Source: Arcuatula senhousia (Eukaryota; Mollusca; Bivalvia; Mytilida; Mytilidae). From it: a stretch of DNA of 64,000 bases. The position numbers were made by a program, and so were the translations under genes. This document shows, piece after piece, positions 35,836 to 45,484 of this stretch. The number at the start of each line of letters is the position of its first letter. The stretch's first letter is position 1. A model generated the notes under the pieces. It had not been told where the DNA came from, ran no database searches, and saw only the letters and a list, made by a program, of their open reading frames with translations. The DNA is taken from positions 6,255,001 to 6,319,000 of the forward strand of contig OZ020309.1 of the NCBI GenBank assembly GCA_963971305.1, in the 5' to 3' direction.

Positions 35836-36227
35836 CGCGTCAGGCGTAGCAAAATTTATTGTCTGGAACTTTGTTGTATTTCGAACACACGTGAAGGTTA
35901 GCACTGCTGGTGGAGTTTTAATTCCCCGTGGTTAGCCCGCTCCGGAACCAACACTTTTGTGTTGGAGAACACACCAAAGCTTTAAATTATCCGTTTAAAT
36001 TTCAAAATTGTCTAAACCCTAAGGTACTTCCTACCCCAGACATAGTTGACCATCTTAGTAATAATTTGGTTCCCCAGTTTGGTATTTTTGGTTTTACTGC
36101 TCTATGCTCTTCATACTTTTAAAGTGTTTGGCATTTTCAATATTTTTGGTAGAGCGCCTCTGATGAGTCTTGTATAGACGAAACGCGCGTCAGGCGTAGC
36201 AAAATTTATTGTCTGGAACTTTGTTGT
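35836..36227 (+). mobile_element. Retrozyme-like unit 1 with hammerhead ribozyme
   Basis: A 42-bp exact direct repeat (35836-35877 and 36186-36227, starting CGCGTCAGGCGTAGC) bounds the unit. The distance between the two equivalent cleavage-site sequences is exactly 350 bp, and the second one is the 3-prime part of a complete hammerhead. It has no ORF, as expected for retrozymes or solo Penelope pLTRs. It is inserted in the right arm of the 34930-36297 element: the left arm reads TTTTCGCG and continues CTTAGGTTTACAC, while the right arm is broken between those parts. A diverged relative is at 39109-39517. Confidence 0.75.
36154..36197 (+). ncRNA. Type I hammerhead ribozyme
   Basis: Stem I strand GCGCCT (36154-36159), core CTGATGA (36160-36166), stem II GTC/GAC closed by a 7-nt loop (36167-36179), core GAAA (36180-36183), minimal stem III ACG/CGT with a CG loop, cleavage residue C36191 in a GTC triplet, stem I partner AGGCGT (36192-36197; five Watson-Crick pairs plus G-U). 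All conserved core positions match. The very short stem III is the form found in Penelope-like elements, schistosome repeats and metazoan retrozymes, where it favours cleavage of tandem transcripts. Confidence 0.85.
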
Positions 36228-36399
36228 CATTTGTATTTACACCTGTAAACCTCACGATTTCTTAGGTTTACATAGCCGTGTAAATGTAGCCAGTGCCCTT
36301 TTTTATTAGGGGGGGGGGGCGTTTTGGTAGGGGGCGTTATGGAAATGGGGGTGTTTTCGTTGGGGACGTTTTGGCAATAGGGCATTTTGACTGAAATTC

Positions 36400-37275
36400 T
36401 TACTTCTATACTTCATGCTACAGTCATTATCTTCAATCATCTAATGCGTATCAACTTACTTGGCAGAATCGAAGTGTGTATCAAATTTAACTTTAAAATA
36501 CATATTAACCGTTTTATACATGCAATTGTTTAATGATTTACACATGCATATGAAGATTTCATTTCACATGACTGAAAATTTGTATGAATATTTATAAACA
36601 CATTACTCACATGTACATTATAAACAGACAGGGGGTACTAAAACGATAATGAGTACAAGGGCTGGTAAATTAATGGTTTTGGTTTATCAGGATTTAAAAA
36701 GTTGAAGATGGTACGTAGGTAGTTTTTTATGCTTGGAAAATTGGAGGGCAGGGGCATTACAATGCCAATGATCCTTCTTAATTATTGAAAAAAATTAGGT
36801 TAGGAACAAAGTTTTACGGTATTGGTAACCGCTTAGATGCAAATTTCACTCTCTCATCACAAAATATTTTATCATAACAATAGATATTATATAAGGCAGA
36901 ATTTTTTTAGAATAATTTTTCTAATAACCTTGTGAATTAGAATTTACTGCACATGTATGTAATTCCTTACTGTTGCCAAAATATTTTTTTCATCAAAACT
37001 GATTCAAAACATTTTTTAAGGAAAGAACCCCCTCCTTAATTCAATTTAAGTGATCCGTTACATTATCAACAAGTAATTGTACATGCATACCTGTAGCCTT
37101 GGATGAAAAAAGAAAAATGCAGGTAAAAAACAAACTGAAAATTGATAAAGCACTATTGAAAAAAGAAATATTTTGACAATCGAACCCCCCCTCAAACAAT
37201 CTTGGCTACGGGTATGACATGTATGTTACTGTTTATAGGGGTAGAACCATGTACACTTTTGCTATCCCTGTCAAC
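36400..37275. other. Intergenic, no gene seen
   Basis: AT-rich sequence with no supportable ORF or element ends. Confidence 0.4.
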
Positions 37276-37276
37276 T

Positions 37277-37440
37277 ACCGGTTTTCCAAGTTTTCTACTC
37301 CTAGCGTGTCTGATGAAGGTTAATCCAGAAAAGCGCTTCACATGCAGTGAAATTTTGCTTTTGTACATTTATTAAAATCATTTCAATATGTGGATCGTGT
37401 CTTTTTGGCACATATTCCGTATTCTTTCGTTTTTAATATT
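37277..37440 (+). mobile_element. Type B hammerhead-like insertion, second copy
   Basis: Matches 9596-9736 and ends at the same right boundary (TCTTTCGTTTTTAAT). It extends about 20 bp further left, and its first 46 bp are identical to the plus-strand sequence over the last codons of the RT ORF at 37872. Confidence 0.6.
37304..37345 (+). ncRNA. Hammerhead ribozyme-like motif, type B, second copy
   Basis: Same core as 9604-9645 (CTGATGA, GAAA, TTC cleavage triplet). The stem I partner is ACATGC, which keeps pairing with GCGTGT through one G-U pair: a compensated change. Stem II has the same A-A position and two GC pairs. Confidence 0.45.
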
Positions 37441-37649
37441 ATTTCAGAGTTTGGCTTTAGTGCAGTGTGGAGGTCGTAGACAGCTTCCCCGTGCTTCAGT
37501 TGTATGCTCTTATATATTTTCGAGTACTGGACTATGTGTTGAAAAGACACAGTTTACATATTTCCAAAATTTGACAACGTTTGACTGTTTCTTTTAAAAA
37601 TTGATAAATTTATCTGTTTGGTCATTGTTGTAATAATTTTGGCATTTTT

Positions 37650-37870
37650 TTATCAAAGAACCAGAGGTACCAATGTGGTATCCGAATATCAAAAGTCCGA
37701 AACAGCAAAGACAAAACCAGAAAACACCAACAGAAACGGGACAAAAACAGACAACATGTAAAACATGGAAACACAAAATAACTGAATATCAATCAACAAC
37801 GCGAACTCCAGTCGAAACAAGAGTGAATTCAGGTGCTCCGGAAGAGTAAGCAGTTCCTGCCTACAAATCT
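37650..37870 (-). mobile_element. Family P 3-prime copy
   Basis: Starts CAGAGGTACCAATGTGG (3-prime end), then AAAAGTCCGAAACAGC, GCGAACTCCAGTCG, GTGAATTCAGGTGCTCCGG and AGTAAGCAGTTCCTGC. It ends abruptly at the RT remnant 37872. Confidence 0.6.
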
Positions 37871-37871
37871 A

Positions 37872-38720
37872 CTATTCTACCGGTTTTCCAAGTTTTCTAC
37901 TCCTAGCGTGTCTGATGAAGGTGAATCCATTTCCTTTCCGTAATAAATTTTGAAGCCAATTTTTCATTTTTAATGGATTGCTTTTAAATTTGTGAGCTTT
38001 ATAAAATACATTACCATAAAATTCAGGATGTGATATTCCTTTCACTATAAGAAAACGACGTGTACAATTAAATTTTTCAATAAGAGATCGATACTTGTGG
38101 AAGAATTTAGAAATTTTTTTTACTAATTTGTGGTATCGATAACCTTGTTTTAATAATTTTTCAGTAATAAAACGGTTTTTATTATTAAAATCAGAAACAC
38201 CACTGCAGATCCGAGCATATCTAACTAACTGTGAAATGTAAACCCCGTATGACGGCGCTAGTGGAACATCTCCTTCAAGAAAAGGGAAATTTATAATAGG
38301 GAAGGTATAGTCGTCACGTTTATCATATACTTTGGTTTGTAATTTTCCGTCAATAATACTTAAATCTAAATCTAAAAAATGACATCTATCACCGGTGACG
38401 TTAGATTTGTTCAAGGTTAATTCAGAAGGATAGATATCTGTAATAAAATTAGAAAATGAAGGATTGTTGAGTGCTAGAATGTCATCTAAATATCTAAAAG
38501 TATAATTGAAAGTTTCGATTAGGTTCTGTTTGTTTGTCTTTTTGTAATTTAGCCATAAATTGTGATTCATAACAGTATAGGAAAAGGTCGGCTATAAGTG
38601 GCGCACAATTAGTACCCATAGGAATACCAATAATTTGGCGATAAATTCGTTTACCAAAACGTATGTAAATATTATCTAATAGAAATGAAACGATTACTAA
38701 ATTTCATATTGCAAAATAGT
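37872..38720 (-). pseudogene. Reverse transcriptase remnant (Penelope-like type)
   Basis: The open frame 38570-37872 (232 aa) carries the catalytic box FRYLDDIL, then FLDLDLSI, YDKRDDYTFPI and APSYGVYISQLVRYARIC. Upstream in another frame (38720-38580) lies the preceding RT block, FGKRIYRQIIGIPMGTNCAP then LFLYCYESQF, joined by a frameshift in an AAAC-rich run near 38540. This order (GIPMGTNCAP, YLDD, FLDLDL, GVYISQL) fits endonuclease-lacking Penelope-like RTs; no GIY-YIG domain was seen. The last residues (FIRHARSRKLGKPVE) are the antisense translation of the left part of the type B hammerhead sequence, so the natural C-terminus is probably lost. The protein would copy element RNA into DNA; this copy is inactive. 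Confidence 0.75.
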
Positions 38721-38799
38721 TTCTCTTCCAATATCCAATATACTAATAAAAGATGGTGTACCGTGGTTTATCAATGAGTAAATAAAAGAACTGTTTAGA

Positions 38800-39105
38800 A
38801 GGTAAACCCACATTCAAAAGGTAAAATCCAAATAATAAGTCACAATAAAAGGTAAAAATTGGACAAAAACAAGAAAAAAGTGCCAGAATTTTTGGACCTT
38901 ACGTCCTTCTTCTGGGCCAATAAAAGAGAAAAGATGTAGACACATCAACTGACGAGAACTGAATGACAAGTGCCGACCCTTGGGACAGCACCAGTGAAAG
39001 ACGCTAGAAGTTCGTTTAAAAAGACCAGATCCAACATACTTCTCTACTTTTATAACAAACATAAATAATCTTTAAAATTTGTAATTTATCCCGGCTACCA
39101 GTACC
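38800..39105. other. Intergenic, no gene seen
   Basis: The minus-strand ORF 39062-38814 has no recognisable motif. No repeat ends were found. Confidence 0.35.
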
Positions 39106-39108
39106 GGT

Positions 39109-39517
39109 GCGTCAGGCGTAGCGAAATTTACTGTCTGGAACTTTGTTGTAATTTATATTTCTAACATCCGTGACGGTTAGCGCTGCTGGTGGAGTTTTAA
39201 TTTCCCGAGGTTAGCCCGCTCCGGCATCAACACTTTTGTGTTGACGAACACATCAAAGCTATAAATTATCCGTTTAAATTTCTAAATTGTCAAAACCCTA
39301 AGATTGTTCCTACTCAGACATAGGTTGGTCTTAGTTATATTTTGGTTTTCTCGTTCTCGTTCTCGTTCGACATTTTTTGATATTATTCTATGCTTTTCAT
39401 ATTCATCTAGTGTTTGGCATTTTCAACTTTTGGTATAGCGTCTCTGATGAGTCTTGAATAGACGAATCGCGCGTCAGGCGTAGCGAAATTTACTGTCTGG
39501 AACTTTGTTGTAATTTA
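39109..39517 (+). mobile_element. Retrozyme-like unit 2 with decayed hammerhead
   Basis: Homologous along its length to 35836-36227 (TTAGCGCTGCTGGTGGAG, GGTTAGCCCGCTCCGG, CAACACTTTTGTGTTG, GTGTTTGGCATTTTC). Direct repeats of about 46 bp (39109-39154 and 39471-39517) are 362 bp apart. Contains a CTCGTT triplication near 39350. Confidence 0.7.
39438..39481 (+). ncRNA. Hammerhead ribozyme, core mutated
   Basis: Same layout as 36154-36197: GCGTCT, CTGATGA, GTC/GAC stem II, then GAAT in place of GAAA, CGCGCGTC, AGGCGT. The change at the A15.1 position, which pairs across the cleavage site, should abolish or cripple cleavage. Stem I still pairs with one extra G-U. Confidence 0.75.
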
Positions 39518-39662
39518 AATTTCAGTACGATGTAATTTGATGATCTTACGTTATATGAACTATGTTTTTGTTCTGCTTCATTTGATTGTAGTTATGTGCA
39601 TTTTTGTTTTATTTGGGACGTTACTTTACAACAACCAGTATACTTTAGGACTCTTAACCTAC

Positions 39663-39773
39663 TACTGATTTTAGACAGTTTCCCGTGCTTAAACAAAGCA
39701 AATCACTAAGGTTTATAATGATTCTTCCTTTCATAGGAGGAACAGGAAAAAATTCTCCATTCTCGTTCTTAAA
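39663..39773 (-). pseudogene. Isolated inverted dioxygenase exon 7
   Basis: A 111-bp exon with intact borders (GTGCAG acceptor, GTAGGT donor) encoding 37 residues (FKNENGEFFPVPPMKGRIII and then NLSDLLCLSTGNCLKSV), 4 substitutions from exon 7 at 51840-51950. It is on the opposite strand from the other copies, with no exon 6 or 8 nearby. Its flanks differ from those of 51840-51950. Confidence 0.75.
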
Positions 39774-39939
39774 CTGCACATCTGGTGGCGGTTTCATCAG
39801 AGAAAAAAGTATTGAGAAATCAAATAGTATGGTGTGAGAAAATAAAAAAAAAATCACAGACATATATTCGATTTACGAAAGAATAATTTGAGACATTGAA
39901 GCAAAAGTCGAAAGGTTTAAAGTCTGCGAACATAATCTG

Positions 39940-40195
39940 GTTGGTTTTTTTTATGAAAATCGAACCAATATACAATATCAGAAACGGGTATAAAACAGTT
40001 AATTTGCTTATGCTGTATATCGATATTTCAAGGAGTAACCTCTCATCATCAGCAGCATTTGAATCAAAACATTGGAAAATCACAAACCAAAAACATGGAA
40101 TGAAAAGTTCCCAAAACCAAAAAGTTCGAAAAGGAAAGCCAAATCCAGCACCGAGGATATCGACCATGTGCATTGCACGGAAATAAACCTGTTGT
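39940..40195 (+). repeat. Dioxygenase intron 2 fragment
   Basis: Matches 28805-29030 of copy 1 (AACGGGTATAAAACAGTTAA, CCTCTCATCATCAGCAGC, CACCGAGGATATCGACCATG). With the inverted exon 7 beside it on the other strand, this shows the locus was broken and rejoined. Confidence 0.6.
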
Positions 40196-40429
40196 TTCAA
40201 AGAATTTTGAAAATAACGAGCGTAAATTTCAATGACAATACTCTATTTCATCTTCTGCACTTTGTACATTTCTCCTCTATACCACTAGAACATACAATAA
40301 TTTTGTTAATAATTCTAATATTAGCTGACATTAACCTTCTGATTGCAAAAATTCTTATAATATATAAAAAATTACTGCTAAAACTACATTATTTGCAGAA
40401 AAAGTTTTTGTCGATGTGAATGACATAAA

Positions 40430-40544
40430 ATGATAATAGCCGAAGATTATTATCTTGTATGTGTCCTTTAAAGTTTATATAATACCACTGTACAATATAG
40501 GCTGTCACGATCAAGTTGCACATCATTGCATACCATTAAAGTAA
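40430..40544 (+). repeat. Upstream block of dioxygenase copy 3, left half
   Basis: Contains CTTGTATGTGTCCTTTAAAG and ATATAGGCTGTCACGAT as in copies 1 and 2, and stops at GTAA where the 4.38-kb element begins. The right half resumes at 44925. Confidence 0.7.
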
Positions 40545-41574
40545 TAGTGGAGCGGATAAACTTGATTTTTCACCAAAATATTTCACATCGTGATAAAAGC
40601 ATGAAAATTTGTACAAACATTCTTCAATATATAGTGGTTCAGAATTCATGGTTGGCCATCTTGATTTCCGCCATTTTCAAGATGGCCACCGCAAATTAAA
40701 ATGGTGCCATTTCTCTATAATCTTTTTTACAAAACTACTTTTTGTTTTTAATCTCTTGTTTTTGTTGAACAATTGACACCTATATTAGAAAAAAATGTAA
40801 GGTCAATTAGTTTATTTGTTAGTGCGCATGCGCAATAAACTGTCAAAAGTATAAATATCCAAGTTTTCCAAGCTGTGAGTTTGATTTTTCACCAAAATAT
40901 TTCCCATCAAGGTAAAAGCATGAAATTTTGTACAAACATTCTTCAACATGTTGTGGTTCAGAATTTATAGTTGGCCATCTTGATTTCTGCCATTTTCAAG
41001 ATGGCCGCCCCGAAATTAAAATTGCGCCACTTCTCTATAATCGTTTTAACAAAACTAATTTTTGTTATTAAATTTCTTGTTTTAATTGGTCATGTGACAC
41101 TTATATTAGGAAACAAAAGATAATTGTAAGGTTAATAAAAGTATTTGTTAGTGAGCATGCGCAATAAACTGTCAAAAATATAAATATCCCTGTTTTCTAA
41201 GCAGTGCGTTGCCTTTTAACTTGACTTTTCACCAAAATATTTCACATTGTGATAAAAGCATGACATTTTGTACAAACATTCCTCAATTTATAATGGTTAA
41301 GAATTCATTGTTGGCATCTTGATTTTTGCTATTTTCAAGATGGCCATCGCGAATTTAACATATATCGCCATTTCTATTTAATCTTGTATGCATATTTACT
41401 TTTAGTTTTTTACTTTCATGTTTTTATTGGACATGAAATGATAAATGTAAGGTTTATTAAATCATTTGTTAGTGCGCATGCCAAGAGTATGAATATCCCT
41501 ATTTTCCAAGTTGTGAGTTACCATTAAACCTGATTTTTCCACACAAAAAAATATTTCACATCGTGATAAAAGAA

Positions 41575-41666
41575 GCAGAAGTATCAATGGGACATTCGAA
41601 TGTCAAAGTCCAAAAGGGCAGAATCAAATCCAGTAAACACAAACAAGGACAGGACGTGTAATCATG
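41575..41666 (-). mobile_element. Short family P copy inside a tandem unit
   Basis: Inserted between GTGATAAAAG and ATGAAAT, which are adjacent (with a C) in the sister units, so both borders are defined. The inserted sequence starts AAGCAGAAGTATCAATGGG, giving the exact 3-prime end of the family. Confidence 0.7.
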
Positions 41667-43302
41667 AAATATTGAACAAACATTCCTCAATATATAATGG
41701 TTCAGAATTCATAGTTGACCATCTTGATTTCGACCATTTTCAATATGACTGCCGAGAATTTAAATTGGCGCCATTTCTTTTTTAATTTTTTGTGAAAAAC
41801 TACTCTTTCTGTTTAAATTTCTTGTTTTATTGGACATTTGACACCTATATTAGGAAACAAGTTAAATGTAAGGTTTATCAATTTATTTGTTAGTGTGCAT
41901 AGGCAATAAAATGCCAAAAGTATATAAATATACCTTTTTCCAAGCTGTGAGTTGCTTTTAATAATAAAATATGTGGAATTTATTTGAAACACTAAAAATC
42001 TCCTATTACATCCTATATAAGGCTTCCTTGTCATAATGCTATTATCAGAGACAATATAATGATGTACAATGCTAATGTACATGTAAAAAAAAACAAATAA
42101 AGAATGATGTCCTTTTTAAATTATAAGGTTTATATGGTGGTAGTGACTGACTACTATGGCACCTGTTCACAACAAAACCATTTAAACTCGCAATACAATA
42201 ACAGCTTTTAATTTTAAACTCTTAAACAGTTGGGGTATTTTGTTAATACAATGATTAACAAAAATGTCAATACATGTACATGTAGTTGTGTTGTGTTCAC
42301 GAAGTCCAGAATATATGCCATGCAAAACACACAAAAATTCGAAGGTGAACTCAGAAAAAATAGGATATACCAGTTGTCCCACTAAAGTTTAGTGTTACTA
42401 TAAAACAAATTCGATATGTTAATTGACGAATGTATCTCGTGTTTATGAAATTGCGTTCATACCAACATATTGTTTTAAGAATTAAGGATTGTTCTGGTTT
42501 GGCTTGGCAAATGGGAAGCTGAGAATTTTGTATCTGTATAATGCGTCTTTATCAAAACCTACAGCAGACATGTATGACTAGTAATGTACTAGTTACTCTG
42601 AGTAAAATGTATGACGTGTAATAAACTACGTCTTACTCTGAGTAACATGTTTATCTTGTAAAGTACTAGATCATCTGAGTAAAATATATGACTTGTAATG
42701 TACTAGTTACTTTCAGTAAAATGTATGACTTTTACTGTACTAGTTACTCTGAGTAAATGAAGATATTCAAGTAGTGAGCTTACATGTGACATTTTTCTTA
42801 TAATACGATGTACCAGTCCGACATTAAACCTCTCAAAACCCAAAAGATCTGTCTTTAGACTTATTGTAACTAAAATCACTTTTATGGCGGTAATGTCACA
42901 ATTACCTTTTACAATATTTTGCATTTTTCACACTAATAAAACATAGAAGAAAATTAATATTTATACATTGGCTTACGATTTGATATCTATATCATGCAAA
43001 TGATTAAAACTTGAAGGGGTTGCACTTAGTCATGCTTGGGATACCCCACCCGACCATTCGGAAACCAGAAAGTGGACGCCTGACTGACCTACGGGAAAGA
43101 GGTGGCACGTTGCAACTCACCATACTAAAGCTCTCTACAAAATTGGAACCAATGCCTTAGTAGAAACCACGAAATCTAACGACAAATTGTCATTTTTCCC
43201 CTTAAAAGTTTAAGACAGCTCGGAAAACAGGAAGCAGATTTGATAGTGGCCTGAAAAGATGTGGAACGATTCAACTCATCATGCTAAAACTGTGTACAAT
43301 AT

Positions 43303-44177
43303 ACTGTGAATTCCTTTTTATTCATGGGGTACCGATTTTCGTGGTTTTCGTGGGTAGGCTGACCCACGAATTTAAGAATCCAACGAAAAAATACCTTGTT
43401 GGAATTGCTATTTTGTGGTAAAGACCTTGGATGTGATCTTCTTTGTAGACCGATACTATATGGCCATTAAAGTTTATTTAAATTGTTTTTCAAGCTATTG
43501 GGGAACAGACATACCTTGAATATTAGCTTATCAATCATTAAATATATCTTGGAAAAGATTTTGTAATGTTTATTTGGCAAAACTCAAACGATTTTATTGT
43601 TTTTTTTTAAGAATAAATACACTTCCGGTTTATTGAAATGTTTTGTTGTAAAGTGTTAATTTTCAATACTCTTGCGTACTGAATATGTGCATTGGAAAAA
43701 AATACTGAGTACATAAAATATCAATTAAAATATTTTTTAAATTGTCAAAATCATAAATATGTCCTGTCACCTGAAGCCATAAACAGTTCCCAACCGTTAT
43801 ACAAACACCCTTAGGATAATTTAAACAATCCCTTTGACCATCATAAATCAATTAAGTCTTACCAGGTGTTTTTCACACCTTCACAGCTTAATTAAAAAGA
43901 TAATCAAGCTCTTTAACACATTAATCATTGGCAATTACATAATGAGGAAGACAATTAACTGGCATATGTTTATTTAAGACTAAAAAGTTAAATTTTAATA
44001 ATATACAAATAAAATGATCACTTTCATGTGCTCAAATCATAAACAGATCAACAAATACCGCCAATTTTTTTTTCTTCAAAATAAAAAATCCACGAATTTA
44101 TGAATCCACGAACTTGCAAAATTTGATCAAACCACGAAAATTGATACCCACGAATTTAAGTACTTTCACAGTATCTA
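43303..44177. mobile_element. Inverted-repeat element, CACGAA-rich ends
   Basis: Left end ATACTGTGAATTCC with TTCGTGGTTTTCGTGGG; right end CCACGAATTTAAGTAC with CACAGTAT. The ends are inverted copies. A short relative lies at 57963-58143. Nested within the 4.38-kb element. Confidence 0.5.
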
Positions 44178-44924
44178 ACATCAATCCCTTCGGAAAAAGC
44201 CCCAAAAATATGTTTTGAAAGTTTGTAATGAGCAACCAGATGGACAGACAGACGGACAATGTGTATGCAATATACCCCACTCTCTTACCGGTGGTGATAA
44301 ATTACTTAACGTTCATCTTTGAGTCTTATTCAAGCTTCTGTAGCACTAATGAAAAGTTCATATTTCATATAATCTGGCATATTGTACAAAAGGAATATAA
44401 ATACCATAATTTAAAATTTAACGACAGCCATTTTGAAAATGGCTGTTATTTATATCTATAACTGTCTTATTTTAGCAAAATTGATACGACTGCTGAAAAT
44501 ATATTACTTTACAACTTCTTTTCACTTTTTTTGTCATTTGAAAACTGTAAACATAAAACTAATAAGCAATTCGTAACTCAAAATGTAATATTTGTATTAT
44601 TATACCGCAATTATGACCAAATTTAGCGCATGCGCAGCTGTAAATATTCAAAATTACTTAATATATATATCTGTTAACCTTATATAAACTTTAAAGCATG
44701 AATAAATAATTTAAAGAGAAAAAATGCAGTTATAGTCATGAATTGTATACAAAAGAATAATAAGAAATGACGCCATTTTAAATTTCATGGCGGCCATCTT
44801 GAAAACGACCGAAATTGAAATGGCCAACGATCTTATCTTAATGTTAAGTACTAAAGGCACCATCATACTAAATTTCATGCTTTTATCACCAAGTGAAATG
44901 TTTTACCCTATATCCGCTCCACTA

Positions 44925-45110
44925 TAACACAAACATTAGATTGTGTGCATCATTTGGTTTAATCTCTACCCAGAATTCCGTCGAGGGTACGACGGAATTC
45001 TGGGTAGAGATTGCATTTGGTTGAGTAAGGTAAGCTTTATTATGTTTTAAGGACTCTTAGTGTCCATGTTTTCTTATTAGTACTCTCAATGTGATAGTTC
45101 TGGACAAAAT
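44925..45110 (+). promoter_or_regulatory. Upstream block of dioxygenase copy 3, right half
   Basis: Continues the shared upstream block (AACACAAACATTAGATT, TTGAGTAAGGTAAGCTTTAT). The putative 5-prime UTR exon with its AAG|GTAAGC donor is here; whatever lay 5-prime of it is now 4.4 kb away. The promoter assignment is inferred from conservation among three copies; no TATA or Inr motif was verified. Confidence 0.4.
44960..45013. mobile_element. 54-bp palindromic insertion with 9-bp target duplication
   Basis: A perfect 23-bp inverted repeat (44961-44983 and 44990-45012, starting AATCTCTACCCAG) around a 6-nt loop AGGGTA. CATTTGGTT flanks it on both sides (44951-44959 and 45014-45022), and copies 1 and 2 have it only once (27478, 33640), so the insertion and 9-bp duplication are directly visible. 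Nine-bp duplications are typical of Mutator-like transposases. Confidence 0.85.
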
Positions 45111-45484
45111 CTTTGATCTTTGGTAAAAACGAAAGTACTTAACTTGGGCGTTCTCAAATGTCAAAGACTTCGTTTGAAATGCCTGTACCAAGTCAGGACC
45201 ATTGCGATCCACCAATTCTCCGATATGACTGATTCGTTTTTGTCATTTTCTCTGGACAATGAGATTGATCATTCAAGTTCGGTAGTTTTGGTATTACTTT
45301 TATTTGCTTAGTTTTACTTTAAATGTTCTATATACATTGGAAACCTTTCGAGCGTACAGATAAAATTTAAATGAAGGAACGTGTAGTAAAATTGATAAAA
45401 TATATGAAACAGAACCAATTTATAAATATATAGATATAAATTAATATTTAGATTTTTCTCTTTTTATCCAATTACACGTACAGC

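Larger units (their letters stand above)
34930..36297. mobile_element. Inner inverted-repeat element, long arms
   Basis: Arms begin GGCACTGGCTACATTTACAC and end with its complement. The inner parts of the arms (AACTTAGGTTTACACGG, AAGTAAAACCGGATT and the TTACACACCTTATTTTTACAC boxes) are also inverted copies, giving arms of about 150 bp. The right arm is split by the retrozyme-like insertion at about 35827-36266. The CACTG start is hAT-like, but no convincing target duplication was found. The 123-aa minus-strand ORF at 35159-35530 is unidentified. Confidence 0.65.
34369..36390. mobile_element. Outer inverted-repeat element with AAAACGCCCC-rich ends
   Basis: Left end TCAAAACGCCCCATCGCC; right end GGCAATAGGGCATTTTGA, continuing inward as inverted C- and G-rich repeats (AAAACGCCCC, GGGGCGTTTT). 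It encloses a second inverted-repeat element (34930-36297), which in turn encloses a retrozyme-like unit. A coding role for the interior ORFs (for example 34827-35039) is not supported. Confidence 0.6.
40545..44924. mobile_element. 4.38-kb inverted-repeat transposon in the dioxygenase upstream region
   Basis: Termini TAGTGGAGCGGATA and its exact complement, flanked by TAA on both sides (40542-40544, 44925-44927). The paralogous sites at 27450 and 33612 have a single TAACA, so the empty site confirms insertion and a 3-bp duplication, as for PIF/Harbinger-like elements. The left arm holds four tandem units of about 310-340 bp starting near 40562, 40881, 41221 and 41531 (CCAAAATATTTCACAT, GATAAAAGCATGAAA, CATTTTCAAGATGGCC). 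The right arm has one such unit inverted (44400-44910). No transposase frame was recognised, so it is probably non-autonomous. It contains a family P copy (41575-41666) and an inner inverted-repeat pair (43303-44177). Confidence 0.8.

Noticed and set aside
34930..36297. Firm assignment of the inner inverted-repeat element to hAT
   Set aside because: CACTG ends fit, but no convincing 8-bp duplication could be found around either possible border.
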